Positions 16,327 to 25,664 of a DNA stretch of 64,000 nucleotides are shown here, piece after piece. Below the pieces are notes generated by a model. It worked only from the letters and a program-made list of their open reading frames with translations. It was not told where the DNA came from and did not search any database. The position numbers and the translations under genes are program-made. The stretch is taken from contig JANQSD010000020.1 of NCBI GenBank assembly GCA_028284225.1, positions 1-64,000 of the forward strand. The letters are read 5' to 3'. This stretch comes from Arenicellales bacterium. GTDB taxonomy: Bacteria; Pseudomonadota; Gammaproteobacteria; Arenicellales; JAHEKD01. Numbering within the stretch: position 1 is the stretch's first letter; each line of letters begins with the position of its first letter.

Positions 16327-17037
16327 TTAAGACTCTTCAGAAGATTCTCCTTCTTCCGAAGATTCTTCATCAGCCGCGTCTTCTACACCTTCAGCTTCTT
16401 CCAGCTCTTCGCCTTCTTCGGCCTCTACAGTTGGTGCACGCGGTGCGACAATTGAAACTACCGCATGGTTAGCATCCGCCAAGGCCTGCTCATCTTCTTC
16501 GTCGACATTCATCAAGCCACTGAGCTGTACACTCTCAGGTAGAATAATATCACTCATGTGCATGCTTGAATTCATTTCAAGCTGGGCAATATTAACTTCC
16601 AGATACTCCGGCAGATCTTTAGGCAAGCAGGTGATGTCAATTTCGTTGATTGATTGAGTCAGAATTCCACCTTCAACCAACCCTGGCGCTTCTTCTTCGC
16701 CGACAAGATGCACAGGAACTTTGATGGTCATGGCCTCTGATTCCCGAATGCGCAGAAAATCAATGTGCATAACCTGAGGTTTGTATGGGTGCATTTGCAC
16801 ATCACGCAAAATGGCTTGCTGCGGACCCTTTTCTGTCTTCACAGAAAGAATGGATGCAACAAAACCTTCTTTCTCCAGATTATGGAACATTTCATCATGA
16901 TCCAAAACCACATGTTCATTTTCTTTACCCGCCCCATAAAGTACTGCGGGAATCTTGCCGGCGTGTCTAAGCCGACGACTATCAGCCGTACCGTTCGCCT
17001 CCCTGGGTTGGGTTATTATTTCTACTTGATTGCTCAT
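16327..17037 (-). CDS. rplY: 50S ribosomal protein L25 (general stress protein Ctc form)
   Basis: The 236-residue protein has the L25 5S-rRNA-binding domain (about 5-95, with GTADSRRLRHAGKIPAVLYG) followed by the TL5/Ctc beta domain (about 100-190) and a very acidic C-terminal tail of about 40 residues, mostly Glu, Asp, Ala and Ser. It is the long CTC form rather than the short E. coli form. It lies between prs and pth, a standard neighbourhood. The acidic tail is longer than in many relatives. Confidence 0.95.
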   Translation of the reverse strand: MSNQVEIITQPREANGTADSRRLRHAGKIPAVLYGAGKENEHVVLDHDEMFHNLEKEGFVASILSVKTEKGPQQAILRDVQMHPYKPQVMHIDFLRIRESEAMTIKVPVHLVGEEEAPGLVEGGILTQSINEIDITCLPKDLPEYLEVNIAQLEMNSSMHMSDIILPESVQLSGLMNVDEEDEQALADANHAVVSIVAPRAPTVEAEEGEELEEAEGVEDAADEESSEEGESSEES

Positions 17038-17084
17038 CTAACTACTCCAGGGCAATACTGCCCTTAAAATAAAATCGTAAATCG

Positions 17085-18035
17085 TTAATCTAAAAATAAA
17101 GAACTGACCGAATCCTCATTTGAGATTCGGCGAATGGATTCCGCCAGCAGTTCCGCAATGCTAAGCTGGCGTATTTTACTGCATTTTTCAGCATTGTCAC
17201 GCAGTGGAATTGAATCTGTTACCACAACTTCATCGAGCTGAGAATCGCTAATTCTGTCAACTGCCGGCCCGGAAAGCACAGGATGTGTGCAATAGGCCAG
17301 GACTTTGAGGGCACCGGCACCTTTAAGCGCATTGGCCGCTTCACACAATGTGTTAGCGGTATCTACCATATCATCCATCAACACGCAGGTTCGACCTTCA
17401 ACATCACCAATGATATGCATCACTTTGGCCTCATTGGCTTTAGGGCGGCGCTTATCGATAATCGCCAGATCGCAGCCCATATGTTTTGCCATGGCTCGGG
17501 CACGCACAACGCCACCGACATCAGGTGAAACAACAATCATGTTTTCATACTTTTTACGCCATAAATCACCCAGTAACACCGGTGAGCCGTAAATATTGTC
17601 TGTCGGTATATCAAAAAAGCCCTGAATCTGGTCTGCATGCAGGTCCATGATTAAGGTTCGATTGGCACCGGCCTTGGTAATCATTGCCGCAACCAGCTTG
17701 GCTGAAATAGCAACCCGTGCAGTTCGTGGCCGCCGATCCTGACGTGCATAACCAAAGTATGGGATAACAGCCGTTATCCGGCCTGCAGATGAGCGCCTTA
17801 GCGCATCGATCATGATCAACAACTCCATTAAGTTGTCGTTGCAAGGAGAACAAGTGGATTGTAAAACGAAAACATCCTTACCCCGAACGTTTTCCAGAAT
17901 CTCAATATTAACCTCGCCATCGCTAAATTGACCAACGAATGCTTTACCCATTGGAATACCGAGATGTCTGATCACATCCTCGGCTAATTTTGGATTAGCG
18001 TTGCCTGTGAAAACCGCCATATTTTCTATTGCCAC
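17085..18035 (-). CDS. prs: Ribose-phosphate pyrophosphokinase
   Basis: It makes PRPP from ribose 5-phosphate and ATP. The 316-residue sequence has the flexible-loop motif [10 protein letters not shown], the [11 protein letters not shown] segment, the PRPP-binding motif [13 protein letters not shown] and [16 protein letters not shown]. The GTG at 18035 is preferred because GAGG sits 8 bases upstream; ATG at 18020 would remove five residues. It lies just downstream of tRNA-Gln and ispE on the same strand, as in many gammaproteobacteria. Confidence 0.97.
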   Translation of the reverse strand: MAIENMAVFTGNANPKLAEDVIRHLGIPMGKAFVGQFSDGEVNIEILENVRGKDVFVLQSTCSPCNDNLMELLIMIDALRRSSAGRITAVIPYFGYARQDRRPRTARVAISAKLVAAMITKAGANRTLIMDLHADQIQGFFDIPTDNIYGSPVLLGDLWRKKYENMIVVSPDVGGVVRARAMAKHMGCDLAIIDKRRPKANEAKVMHIIGDVEGRTCVLMDDMVDTANTLCEAANALKGAGALKVLAYCTHPVLSGPAVDRISDSQLDEVVVTDSIPLRDNAEKCSKIRQLSIAELLAESIRRISNEDSVSSLFLD

Positions 18036-18080
18036 AGGATACCTCTTAGCTACTCTTCAGTTTGTGTCGTCATTTTAAAG

Positions 18081-18157
18081 TGGCTGGGGTGGTAGGATTC
18101 GAACCTACGAATGCCGGAATCAAAATCCGGTGCCTTAGGCCACTTGGCTACACCCCA
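18081..18157 (-). tRNA. tRNA-Gln (UUG)
   Basis: The minus strand gives a full cloverleaf: acceptor TGGGGTG with CACCCCA, encoded CCA, anticodon stem CCGGA/TCCGG with loop TTTTGAT (anticodon UUG), and T arm GTAGG-TTCGAAT-CCTAC. It lies between ispE and prs, its common location in this class. Confidence 0.95.
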
Positions 18158-18200
18158 ACAGCAAGGATACGTCCATCAATTAATGGCGCATATTGTAACA

Positions 18201-19019
18201 CTATCTATGCGGATGTTTAGTCAAACCTCTGGCATAAATTGCATGCCAGTGCGAAGGACAACGTTCCACGATTTGAGCTGCTTGCCGGGCTGATTCAGCG
18301 GCCATAAAAACCGCCGCCCCAGAACCGCTCATTTGTGCGTCGCCATAGTTTCCCAGCCAATCCAGTGCTTGTTGTACTTGCGGATATAACTGACAGGTTA
18401 TGTTCTGTAAGCCGTTTCCGCCTGTTCCAGCCAGAAAGTCGCGTATTTTGATCGGCTTAGCGTCTCGTGTCAATTTCGGATTAGCAAAAATTTCCGCAGT
18501 TGAGACATGAATTGGCGGAATAACGACTACAAAGTGCGCTTGTGTCAGGGTAATCGGTGTCAACTGCTCACCTATACCTTCAGCCCAAGCGTTATAACCA
18601 TGTACAAATACCGGCACATCTGCACCCAGCCTGTGACTAATTTCAGCCAGTTCTTCACGATCCAGATTAAGTTGCCAAAGCTCATTTAAGGCTAATAATG
18701 TCGTCGCTGCATTGGAGCTACCGCCACCTAAACCGGCACCGGTTGGAATACGCTTTGTTATGCCAATATCAACACCCTGGCGGCAATCGGTATATTGTTG
18801 CAGCACTCGGGCGGCTACTATTGCCAAATCCTGATCTTCACTAATGCCTGGCAAAGCTCTAGCCTGACAAACTCGGCCATCATTTCTGCAGGCAAATTCC
18901 AGTTCATCATAAAAATCAATAAACTGAAATACAGTTTGTAATAGATGATAGCCATCCTGACGCTGGCCAACCACCTGCAAGAATAAATTCAATTTAGCGG
19001 GGGCTAACCAGGCTTTCAT
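18201..19019 (-). CDS. ispE: 4-diphosphocytidyl-2-C-methyl-D-erythritol kinase
   Basis: A GHMP kinase of the MEP isoprenoid pathway. The N-terminus has WLAPAKLNLFL with the catalytic Lys, the ATP loop is PTGAGLGGGSSNAA, and the C-terminal GHMP motif is QMSGSGAAVFM. Length (272) is slightly short of E. coli's 283. It abuts lolB: ispE starts one base before the lolB stop, so the pair is translationally coupled. Confidence 0.96.
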   Translation of the reverse strand: MKAWLAPAKLNLFLQVVGQRQDGYHLLQTVFQFIDFYDELEFACRNDGRVCQARALPGISEDQDLAIVAARVLQQYTDCRQGVDIGITKRIPTGAGLGGGSSNAATTLLALNELWQLNLDREELAEISHRLGADVPVFVHGYNAWAEGIGEQLTPITLTQAHFVVVIPPIHVSTAEIFANPKLTRDAKPIKIRDFLAGTGGNGLQNITCQLYPQVQQALDWLGNYGDAQMSGSGAAVFMAAESARQAAQIVERCPSHWHAIYARGLTKHPHR

Positions 19020-19622
19020 TCAGATTTCGGCAAATTCTTTAACGATTAATTTGACAGTAACCTTGCTTACCGTTTTGTTCAAGTCCTGGGAAAGCTGCTC
19101 CAAGTAGTCGGGTGTTGCTTGAATAGTGATTTTGGTGGGTATCGTTATCGTCCCAAATGATTTGAAATTCTGATAATCGACCTGCCAACTGGATTGCTCG
19201 AATCCGATCAGGCTATCGCCCTCAAATTGTTGATTGCTGACGGTATTATTGGGATCCGGTTTTCCAGTAATCCAATAATTAATGGCTTCAAAGGGCACTA
19301 ACCAACCCACATTTTCAAACAACACCTGCTCAAGGCTGTCGCCGATTACGTAGGAGTCTTTATCCCGGATACTGGCCTGTCCGTTTGATTGTGTCAGAAA
19401 TACTCTTCCACTGCCAAGCGGGCCGAATAGTTCAATATTGTGTTGCTCCTGCTCTCTGTCCCATACGAATGAAGCCGAATCGCCTTGCCGATCGACTCTG
19501 GCCGCAAGTCGGCCTTTCATTTGCCAGCTGTCAACTGACACGGATGGATCAACTTGAAGCGGCGAATGTTTTGCTACACAACCGGTTATCAACATAACCA
19601 GCACAAAAGAAAGGATTCTCAC
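19020..19622 (-). CDS. lolB: Outer-membrane lipoprotein receptor LolB
   Basis: LolB receives lipoproteins from LolA and inserts them in the outer membrane. The 200-residue precursor has a signal peptide with lipobox (MLITGCV), then WQMKGRLAARVDRQGDSASF, which matches the conserved LolB N-terminal strand. Later IELFGPLGSGRVFL and the GWLVPFEAINYWITGKP segment also match the family. It lies between ispE and a TPR lipoprotein gene and overlaps the latter by four bases (ATGA). Confidence 0.93.
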   Translation of the reverse strand: MRILSFVLVMLITGCVAKHSPLQVDPSVSVDSWQMKGRLAARVDRQGDSASFVWDREQEQHNIELFGPLGSGRVFLTQSNGQASIRDKDSYVIGDSLEQVLFENVGWLVPFEAINYWITGKPDPNNTVSNQQFEGDSLIGFEQSSWQVDYQNFKSFGTITIPTKITIQATPDYLEQLSQDLNKTVSKVTVKLIVKEFAEI

Positions 19623-21349
19623 AAAAAGCGTTCCAGCGTTTTATTTAAAACCTTGTTATCCGGTGTTTGTTTTTTGGCTCTATTCCAAATAGATTTAGCT
19701 TTGCTTTTGTCGCCCAGCGTCCAATAGAGCTCACCCAGGTGTGCAGCAATTTCAGCATCTTCACTCAAATCAAAGGCCCGTTGCAAATAAATTTCGGCTT
19801 TATCTAATTCGTTAAGCTTGAAGTAAACCCAACCCAGGCTATCCAGAATATAGGCATCATCCGGTTCAAGCTCAATAGCTTTTTGAATCAGCTCCAAAGC
19901 CTCATCATAACGTAAGGTTAAATCTGCAAGTGTATAGCCAAGAGCGTTATAAGCATGTGCATTCTCCGGCTCAAGCTTGATCAAGCGACGCATGTCCCGT
20001 TCATGGTCAGTCACATTGCCCAACTCAGACAAAATCAGCCCACGTGCGTAAAGCAACGATGTATTGTCCATATATTTGACCAAGGCTCGGTCAAGCACTT
20101 CAATAGCACGTTCTAATTGTTGCGCCTGGTGCAATAAATTCTGTTGGCGCATGTAAACATTGACTTGCTCCTCAACACCTGAAACCGGAATGTTGTCCAG
20201 ATGAGTTAAAGCAGCATCCAACTCATCCTGCTCTGCCAGTACATTCGCAATTTCAAGCTGAGCGGGGAAATAGTATTGACCAAAAACAATCTCCTGACAC
20301 AATTGATTTGCGCTATCATAGTTTCCAAGCTCTCGCTGCACCTGACAACGATAAAGTATTAAGCGATCATCGGTCGGATTTTGATCTAGCAACACTGCCA
20401 GCTTTTTATCGGCTAGGGCATAGTCCTCTTGCTGTATGCCTAAGGCAATAATGCTTAAAGTCGCTTCCTCATAAAGTGACTCATCATTAGCAGCGACTTT
20501 ATCAAACTGTTTTATGGCCACGGCAGCTTCTGCATGATTGGATAAATAGCGTGCATATTCCATCCGTAAGCGATGGCCATCGGGGTTTTTTCTCAAATAC
20601 GCATCAGCAAAATCATAAATAGCCTGTTCATCCTGATCTTCAAACAAATAACTCAGTTTTATCAAAGCTGCATCCAAATTAACCGGGTTTGCCAATAGTG
20701 CTTGATCAATTGCTTGTCGTGATAAATCAAATTTGTTCAGTCGAGCCGCTAAAATGCCCAAACCTACATTAGCACCTTCAACGTCGGTGGCTTCGCCAAC
20801 CAGGATTTGAAAGATGCTGATAGATTCATCGATATTGCGAAGTCTCGACATATCACCAGCAATACGCTTATATATTTCTTTTGCACTTGAATCTTCTATG
20901 AGTTGGCGATATTGGACTAATGCCTGAGTTGTTTTCCCCTGTTCCATATAAGTGTTGGCTAAAGCAAGTCGAGCATTAACCACCTGATTTTCAGGCTCTC
21001 CACTTAAAAGTTCCAGCCATAACAGGGCTGCCTGCTCCGCTTTTTGAAATAAACCGCTCTGCAGCGCCCAGTATGTGACTTTAGAGGCTAATCTTGGATC
21101 AGCGGACTGCCGCGCAGCGGGTAGCAACTGATCAACAGCCTGTTCGAACTGACCTGCACGTATAGCAATCTCGGCTGTAAGAATTTGCGTCAGTAAATCC
21201 TGACTTAACTCAACATCAGGCAAGTTCGACGTTTGTTCAAATTCAATGTTTTGTTCAGCAGGCTTACTATCAACTCCCTGAGTTTTTACGCAGCCGGCCA
21301 GTAATACGGCGATCAGTGCAGCAGAGCACTTAGACCAATTGTTGTTCAT
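19619..21349 (-). CDS. TPR-repeat lipoprotein upstream of lolB
   Basis: From ATG at 21349 the 576-residue protein has a signal peptide ending in a lipobox (VLLAGC) and about ten tetratricopeptide-like helix pairs through its whole length. The clearest are near the C-terminus (AHAYNALGYTLADLTLRYDE, then a unit with ILDSLGWVYFKLNELDKAE). An ATG six codons upstream (21367) lacks a ribosome-binding site. Genes like this precede lolB in many Pseudomonas-type gammaproteobacteria. It is likely a periplasmic scaffold anchored to the outer membrane; its partner is not known. Confidence 0.85.
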   Translation of the reverse strand: MNNNWSKCSAALIAVLLAGCVKTQGVDSKPAEQNIEFEQTSNLPDVELSQDLLTQILTAEIAIRAGQFEQAVDQLLPAARQSADPRLASKVTYWALQSGLFQKAEQAALLWLELLSGEPENQVVNARLALANTYMEQGKTTQALVQYRQLIEDSSAKEIYKRIAGDMSRLRNIDESISIFQILVGEATDVEGANVGLGILAARLNKFDLSRQAIDQALLANPVNLDAALIKLSYLFEDQDEQAIYDFADAYLRKNPDGHRLRMEYARYLSNHAEAAVAIKQFDKVAANDESLYEEATLSIIALGIQQEDYALADKKLAVLLDQNPTDDRLILYRCQVQRELGNYDSANQLCQEIVFGQYYFPAQLEIANVLAEQDELDAALTHLDNIPVSGVEEQVNVYMRQQNLLHQAQQLERAIEVLDRALVKYMDNTSLLYARGLILSELGNVTDHERDMRRLIKLEPENAHAYNALGYTLADLTLRYDEALELIQKAIELEPDDAYILDSLGWVYFKLNELDKAEIYLQRAFDLSEDAEIAAHLGELYWTLGDKSKAKSIWNRAKKQTPDNKVLNKTLERFL

Positions 21350-21553
21350 CAACAAGTAAGACCCCATCGATATATATGCACTAAATTAATCGGCATGAGT
21401 ATAGCACTTTGCTGATTAATAAATCATGACTCAACTTAAGGGATGTAGTCGCAGTAGCCTAACAGTCTTTGCAAATTCTTTACAAAACCCATACACAGAT
21501 TGACATGAGGTTCCAAGATAATACGGATTCCTCTAACAACATGAGATCATGAC

Positions 21554-22066
21554 ATGACATTGACTAAAAAATCACTTGCAATTATCACTGCAGGAGTTAT
21601 CGGACTAGGCGCTATTACTGCACCACTATTGGCAGACAGCTCAAGACATTGCGGTGGCAAGAATGGCGGTTACAGCATGATGAGTGGCCATGGCTTTGGT
21701 AAAGATACTGATAAGATGATCGGTAAAATGGCTCGCAAACTTGATATGACTGAAGAGCAACGCGATCAGGCATTTGCTATTGCCGACAAATATCGCCCGC
21801 AAGTTCGCGAAGCTAAATTTGCTATGCGTGAAAACATGAAAACCCTGCACCAACTCAGCACTGATTCAGTTGATTACACCGAACAAACTCAAACCCTGGC
21901 CGATCAACAAGGTGATTTAATCGCTGATATGATCAAACTCAGAACAGCGATGCAGGCAGATATAGAGCAGATATTAACTGCTGAACAAAAGACCAAGTTT
22001 GAAAAATTCAAAAACAAGCGTCATCGCCGTCATCATGATAATGATAACGAAGCTGAACAAAGCTAG
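21554..22066 (+). CDS. Spy/CpxP-family periplasmic protein
   Basis: The 170-residue precursor has a signal peptide (1-28, LGAITAPLLA then DSS) and an alpha-helical mature domain with two LTxxQ-like motifs (DMTEEQRDQAFAI and LTAEQKTKFEKF), the signature of Spy/CpxP chaperone relatives. A His-rich tail (RHRRHHDND) and GG-rich N-terminal region might bind metal. It has its own terminator after a short MITE-like element. Function is inferred to be envelope stress or metal-related. Confidence 0.82.
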   Translation: MTLTKKSLAIITAGVIGLGAITAPLLADSSRHCGGKNGGYSMMSGHGFGKDTDKMIGKMARKLDMTEEQRDQAFAIADKYRPQVREAKFAMRENMKTLHQLSTDSVDYTEQTQTLADQQGDLIADMIKLRTAMQADIEQILTAEQKTKFEKFKNKRHRRHHDNDNEAEQS

Positions 22067-22081
22067 AGCTAAATAATTTAA

Positions 22082-22145
22082 CCTGGAATCCTCAGTTGAA
22101 CTGGTTTTTTAGCTGTTCCTCACAGCGGTCAAGGGGGAATCTAGA
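22082..22145 (+). repeat. Short deletion derivative of the CCTAGA-ended MITE family
   Basis: This 64-bp element starts CCTGGAATCCTCAGTTG and ends with the complement of the other end (GCGGTCAAGGGGGAATCTAGA), matching both ends of the long copies at 25009 and 59665 but lacking the middle. It is flanked on both sides by TTTAA, a plausible 5-bp target duplication. Confidence 0.7.
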
Positions 22146-22183
22146 TTTAAGGATAAGTTCAGCATAGGCGTGCATAATTGATT

Positions 22184-22205
22184 CTGCAAGCGATAAAGCT
22201 TGCAG
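22184..22205 (+). other. 8-bp-stem hairpin downstream of the Spy-like gene
   Basis: CTGCAAGC and GCTTGCAG pair around a six-base loop, 30 bases before the main terminator. It may be part of the 3' untranslated region. Confidence 0.45.
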
Positions 22206-22235
22206 TTGAACTCTCTCCTACTTAAAAGCGATATT

Positions 22236-22264
22236 AAGGCAAGTCTGCGGACTTGCCTTTTTTT
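22236..22264 (+). terminator. Rho-independent terminator after the Spy-like gene
   Basis: AAGGCAAGTC and GACTTGCCTT form a perfect 10-bp stem with a TGCG loop, followed by seven T residues. It ends the transcript from 21554 and, in the other orientation, lies about 60 bases past the RNA-binding protein gene. Confidence 0.9.
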
Positions 22265-22324
22265 ATCGATATTTATCTTAAAATGTCTGAACTAGTTGTT
22301 TAACAGACAAATTATGCTAAATAA

Positions 22325-22603
22325 TTAATATCGATCTCGACGACCGCCACGGTCGTTATTTTCCCTTGGACGTGCTTGGTTGACTTTTATATTACGACCG
22401 TGCAGATCGCTATCATTCAACTGTTGTATAGCCTGTTCAGCCTGTTCATTATTTGGCATTTGCACAAAACCAAAACCTTTGGAACGTCCAGAGTATTTAT
22501 CTGAAATAACTTTGGCATCCGCAACTTCGCCATAAGGGGAAAATACATTACGAAGCTCGTCTGCGTTAACGCTGTAGGGCAAATTGCCCACATAGATATC
22601 CAT
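22325..22603 (-). CDS. RRM-type RNA-binding protein
   Basis: A 92-residue single RNA-recognition-motif protein of the kind common in cyanobacteria and proteobacteria and often cold-induced. RNP2 is IYVGNL (3-8) and RNP1 is KGFGFVQM (43-50). The basic, Gly/Arg-rich tail (ARPRENNDRGGRRDRY) is typical. It stands alone with about 200 bases of non-coding DNA upstream, where a long 5' leader could lie. Confidence 0.93.
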   Translation of the reverse strand: MDIYVGNLPYSVNADELRNVFSPYGEVADAKVISDKYSGRSKGFGFVQMPNNEQAEQAIQQLNDSDLHGRNIKVNQARPRENNDRGGRRDRY

Positions 22604-22808
22604 TTATATTTCTCTTGATCTTCATCGCGTTTTTTTACTATTACTATTGCTAACAACGCGTGAAAATCAGCAAATAGTAATCTGACCAACAACGGTCAAA
22701 TTCTTTAAGTTACTAGTATTTTAAGCCCAGACAGTCATTCATGCTTGAATTTATTTGATTTTATGGTGTCAACCTTGCGCATTAAGACCCAAAAATGCTG
22801 TCAATTCC

Positions 22809-23450
22809 TTATTTCAACGGCATTTCGACTAAACAGCCGAATTCTCTTGCAAAATCCACCGACACCCTGGCATGAACCGCTCCTTGTCGATCAAGGAAGC
22901 GTTGCTCACCTTTGATCGGGAATATACCTTCGTGCCAAATATTAGGATGAATATAAACACCTTGCGATCCATCACAATAAAAACAAACAAAATCTTCCGG
23001 TTTGACATCGTCCCCTGGTAATGCCAATGGAATTACAAAGGGCTTATTATCCAGTGGGAAAAATAGCTGACCACTATCGGGGTGATAGTTAGCATGCCAA
23101 AGCAGTAATCGCTGTGGATTTTTATCGTGTGATTCATCTGCGCCATTGGGATCAGTTGAATAACCGAGAATATAATGACCATTAACCGCTGTATTACGGC
23201 CATACAGTACATCACCCTTCCACTGACTGATAAAAGTACCCTCTCTAACGCCACCTTCATCGCCGGTATCTTCATCTACCGACCGCCATCCTGCAGCGGG
23301 CCAGCGTACTATTTCTATTTCAAAGTTATCCGGGTCATCAACCATGCAACCATAACCTTTTAACGTTTGGGCTGTTGCAGTTATAACCGGGATGTTTATG
23401 CGTTTTAAATTTTCTGGAATTTCAGGGTTCAAATAATCAGGTGCATTCAT
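22809..23450 (-). CDS. Ureidoglycolate lyase-like cupin protein
   Basis: The 213-residue protein matches the ureidoglycolate lyase (AllA)-like cupin fold. The most telling segment is VCFYCDGSQGVYIHPNIWHE (about 156-175), with the HPxxWH motif expected at the active site, and SQWKGDVLYGRN before it. True AllA acts in purine breakdown, but no other ureide genes lie nearby, so this may be a related enzyme of unknown substrate. It overlaps the upstream DUF1801 gene by 14 bases and is probably co-transcribed with it. Confidence 0.7.
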   Translation of the reverse strand: MNAPDYLNPEIPENLKRINIPVITATAQTLKGYGCMVDDPDNFEIEIVRWPAAGWRSVDEDTGDEGGVREGTFISQWKGDVLYGRNTAVNGHYILGYSTDPNGADESHDKNPQRLLLWHANYHPDSGQLFFPLDNKPFVIPLALPGDDVKPEDFVCFYCDGSQGVYIHPNIWHEGIFPIKGEQRFLDRQGAVHARVSVDFAREFGCLVEMPLK

Positions 23451-23859
23451 AAATTTTTCTCATGTCCTCAACTGATTTCTCAATGAGCTGATGCAGTAAT
23501 TTGCGGTCGATGTCATTCAGGCTTTTTACATAGAGACAGGATACCCCTAGCTTATATTTTCCCAGTTTTTTCATGATTGACTGATACTTTGAAAAGCCCG
23601 GCATAATATACAAAGTCAAATTCTGCTTACGCGGCGCAAAACCTGTTATAAACCAGTCTCCCTCGTGGCCACTTTTATATTTGTAATGATATTGGCCATA
23701 GCCAACAATACTGTCACCCCACATTTTTGGCCGTTTGCCGGTTATTGCCTTCATCATCGCCATAACCTCAATACAGTCTTTGCGTTTTTTATAGTCTTCA
23801 ACCGACTTGATGTATTCAGTAACACTTTTGCTGTTCGGCTTAGTTTTTAATTCTGCCAT
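23437..23859 (-). CDS. DUF1801 (YdhG-like) domain protein
   Basis: A 140-residue protein with the DUF1801 signature: MWGDSIVGYGQYHYKYKSG, GFAPRKQNLTLYIM and LGKYKLGVSCLYVKSLNDID. Members are small iron-chaperone-like (frataxin-fold) proteins of uncertain function. It overlaps the next gene by 14 bases. Confidence 0.85.
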   Translation of the reverse strand: MAELKTKPNSKSVTEYIKSVEDYKKRKDCIEVMAMMKAITGKRPKMWGDSIVGYGQYHYKYKSGHEGDWFITGFAPRKQNLTLYIMPGFSKYQSIMKKLGKYKLGVSCLYVKSLNDIDRKLLHQLIEKSVEDMRKIYECT

Positions 23860-23907
23860 GGTTATAATTAATCGTTTGATATATAAACTATTTTACTTTA
23901 TCCGGGT

Positions 23908-24642
23908 TTATTTGTTTTCGATTACAGACTCCGCATAACTTGTATAATATTCACCTACTTTCTGAGCCAAAGAATCCGGGAATAGATGAAATTGAGCTGC
24001 TTTTAATGCTGTAATTATTCCTTCTGCAACCACTGCAGGTGGCTCTGCGGCATTAGAAATACCAGCTTGGTCAGCCATATCTGTAGAGATTGGGCCTGGA
24101 TGTACACTGACAACACTTACACCTTGCTCACTCAATTGTTGCCATAAGGATTGAGTAATCGAATAAGCAGCGGCCTTTGAGGCTGAATAAGTGGCTATAA
24201 ACGGTACTGCCCGAATTGAAGCAACGGAGTTAACCTGGACCAACGCCCCTCGATGCTTTATCAATGCCGGTGAAAACGCCTGAGCCATTTGCAATAAGCC
24301 CAATACATTTGTCTCAAATTCAAAACGTAGCGCTTCGACAGCTTGATCATCCAATACCGCTGTGTCGGTCAGAACACCTGCATTGTTGACCACTAACTCA
24401 ACGTCCTGTGCTTGCTGTGCAGCTAACTGAATAGTCTCAGATTGCTGCAAATTAATTTTCAAAGGTTGAATGATATCCGGAAAACTCCGCCTTAATAACT
24501 CTGCCGACTCAAGTGTTCTCACTGCAGCATATACTTTTACAGCTCCATGATGCACTAACGATTCGACAATTGCCCTGCCAATCCCACGGTTAGCACCGGT
24601 AACCAGCGCTGTTTTATTTTTGACATCGAAGCCTTGATTCAT
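23908..24642 (-). CDS. Short-chain dehydrogenase/reductase
   Basis: A classical SDR of 244 residues with the cofactor motif TGANRGIG (14-21), NNAG (84-87 region), catalytic Ser in VNSVASI and YSASK (Tyr/Lys). No large C-terminal extension is present. An Arg shortly after the glycine motif (AVRTLES) suggests NADP(H) preference, though this is weak evidence. Its substrate is not evident from the neighbours (DUF1801 and Rieske genes). Confidence 0.9.
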   Translation of the reverse strand: MNQGFDVKNKTALVTGANRGIGRAIVESLVHHGAVKVYAAVRTLESAELLRRSFPDIIQPLKINLQQSETIQLAAQQAQDVELVVNNAGVLTDTAVLDDQAVEALRFEFETNVLGLLQMAQAFSPALIKHRGALVQVNSVASIRAVPFIATYSASKAAAYSITQSLWQQLSEQGVSVVSVHPGPISTDMADQAGISNAAEPPAVVAEGIITALKAAQFHLFPDSLAQKVGEYYTSYAESVIENK

Positions 24643-24679
24643 TGGTAAAAACTCAGGCTTCGCATAATCAAGATTTTAA

Positions 24680-25000
24680 TCAATCCCAGCGATCATCACG
24701 TGCAAGGATGACACCGTTTTCGACTTTTACAGGAAAGGTCTCAATATCTTCATAGGCGGGTGGCGCCGTCACTTTACCGGTTTTGATGCAAAAACGAGCA
24801 CCATGGCGAGAGCAGATGATTTCCTCTCCCAGTATAATGCCGCAGGATATTTCACTACCGTCATGAGTACATACATCTTCAATGGCGTAGTATTGATCAT
24901 CAAGATTGAAAACAGCCACTTGCGTACCATCAACATCAACAGCCTTACAAGTACCGGGTTCTATCTCACCGACCTTAGCAACTTCTTCCCAGTCAGACAT
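24680..25000 (-). CDS. Rieske-type [2Fe-2S] ferredoxin, end of the suf cluster
   Basis: A 106-residue soluble Rieske domain of the non-heme dioxygenase-ferredoxin kind. Cluster ligands are Cys44/His46 (CTHDG) and Cys63/His66 (CSRHG). It follows sufT on the same strand, but a 235-bp MITE-like element (25009-25243) separates them, so it may be cut off from the operon promoter. Inferred role: electron donor for Fe-S assembly or for another oxygenase. A Rieske protein at the end of suf operons is known in other bacteria. Confidence 0.9.
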   Translation of the reverse strand: MSDWEEVAKVGEIEPGTCKAVDVDGTQVAVFNLDDQYYAIEDVCTHDGSEISCGIILGEEIICSRHGARFCIKTGKVTAPPAYEDIETFPVKVENGVILARDDRWD

Positions 25001-25008
25001 GATACAAA

Positions 25009-25243
25009 CCTAGAATCCGCAGTTGGATTGTTTTAAGGCACAGGGAAAATTGGCTGATGCAAGGCATGGATTGCAGTATGTAGCTGATCTACTTACAAAA
25101 TCCATAACGCCACAGCAGACAATTTTAACTCGCCTTAAAGCCAATAGCGTACACATCCACTTGGCGATGGTATAAGTAAATACATTCGTTAATAAATTCA
25201 TAAACTTATCATTAGTTGATAGCGGTCAACTGCGGAATCTAGG
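25009..25243. repeat. CCTAGA-ended MITE-like element, full copy 1 (235 bp)
   Basis: The ends CCTAGAATCCGCAGTTG and its near-complement CAACTGCGGAATCTAGG match in 16 of 17 positions. The interior closely resembles the copy at 59665-59900. The right end touches the sufT stop codon. Both copies carry a similar 63-65-codon minus-strand open frame (about 25010-25201 here), which I take to be a by-product of the repeat. No transposase is encoded, so it would need help in trans. Confidence 0.85.
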
Positions 25244-25244
25244 T

Positions 25245-25664
25245 TTAAAGCAGTCCTAATTGTAATTTGGCGGCCTCAGTCAACATTTCTTGTGTCCAGG
25301 GCGGGTCCCAAACCAGATTAACCTCAGCATCTGCAACACCTTGTATATTTCTTACTACGGTCTCCACCATGGATGGAAATGTCTGCGCAACTGGACAACC
25401 GGGTGTGGTTAATGTCATTTCGACATGGGCAACATTTTCTTCATCGAGTTCTACTCCATACACCAAACCCAAATCATAAATGTTAACCGGAATTTCCGGA
25501 TCATAAACATTCTTAAGTGCAGCAATAATGCGCTCCTCAACCGTTCCTTCGACTTCTTGAGCAGCTGCGGTTGCAACTTCAATTTGTTCGCGCATTTGCT
25601 CTTCAAGCTGCGCCTGGTAATCCATGTACATGCCGGGAAAAGCGTTCTCGTTTTCAGGGTTCAT
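25245..25664 (-). CDS. sufT: Fe-S assembly protein SufT (MIP18/DUF59 family)
   Basis: The 139-residue protein has an acidic N-terminal extension (1-45) and the MIP18 fold: VYDPEIPVNIYDLGLVYGV (about 52-70), TLTTPGCPVAQ with the conserved Cys, and WDPPWTQEML at the end. SufT helps Fe-S maturation. It overlaps sufU by four bases (ATGA). The stop codon lies at the edge of a MITE-like element. Confidence 0.9.
   Translation of the reverse strand: MNPENENAFPGMYMDYQAQLEEQMREQIEVATAAAQEVEGTVEERIIAALKNVYDPEIPVNIYDLGLVYGVELDEENVAHVEMTLTTPGCPVAQTFPSMVETVVRNIQGVADAEVNLVWDPPWTQEMLTEAAKLQLGLL

Noticed and set aside
25010..25201. 63-codon frame in the first MITE copy and the related frame at 59661-59858
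   Set aside because: Their similarity follows from the DNA repeat; neither has a ribosome-binding site or plausible protein character.
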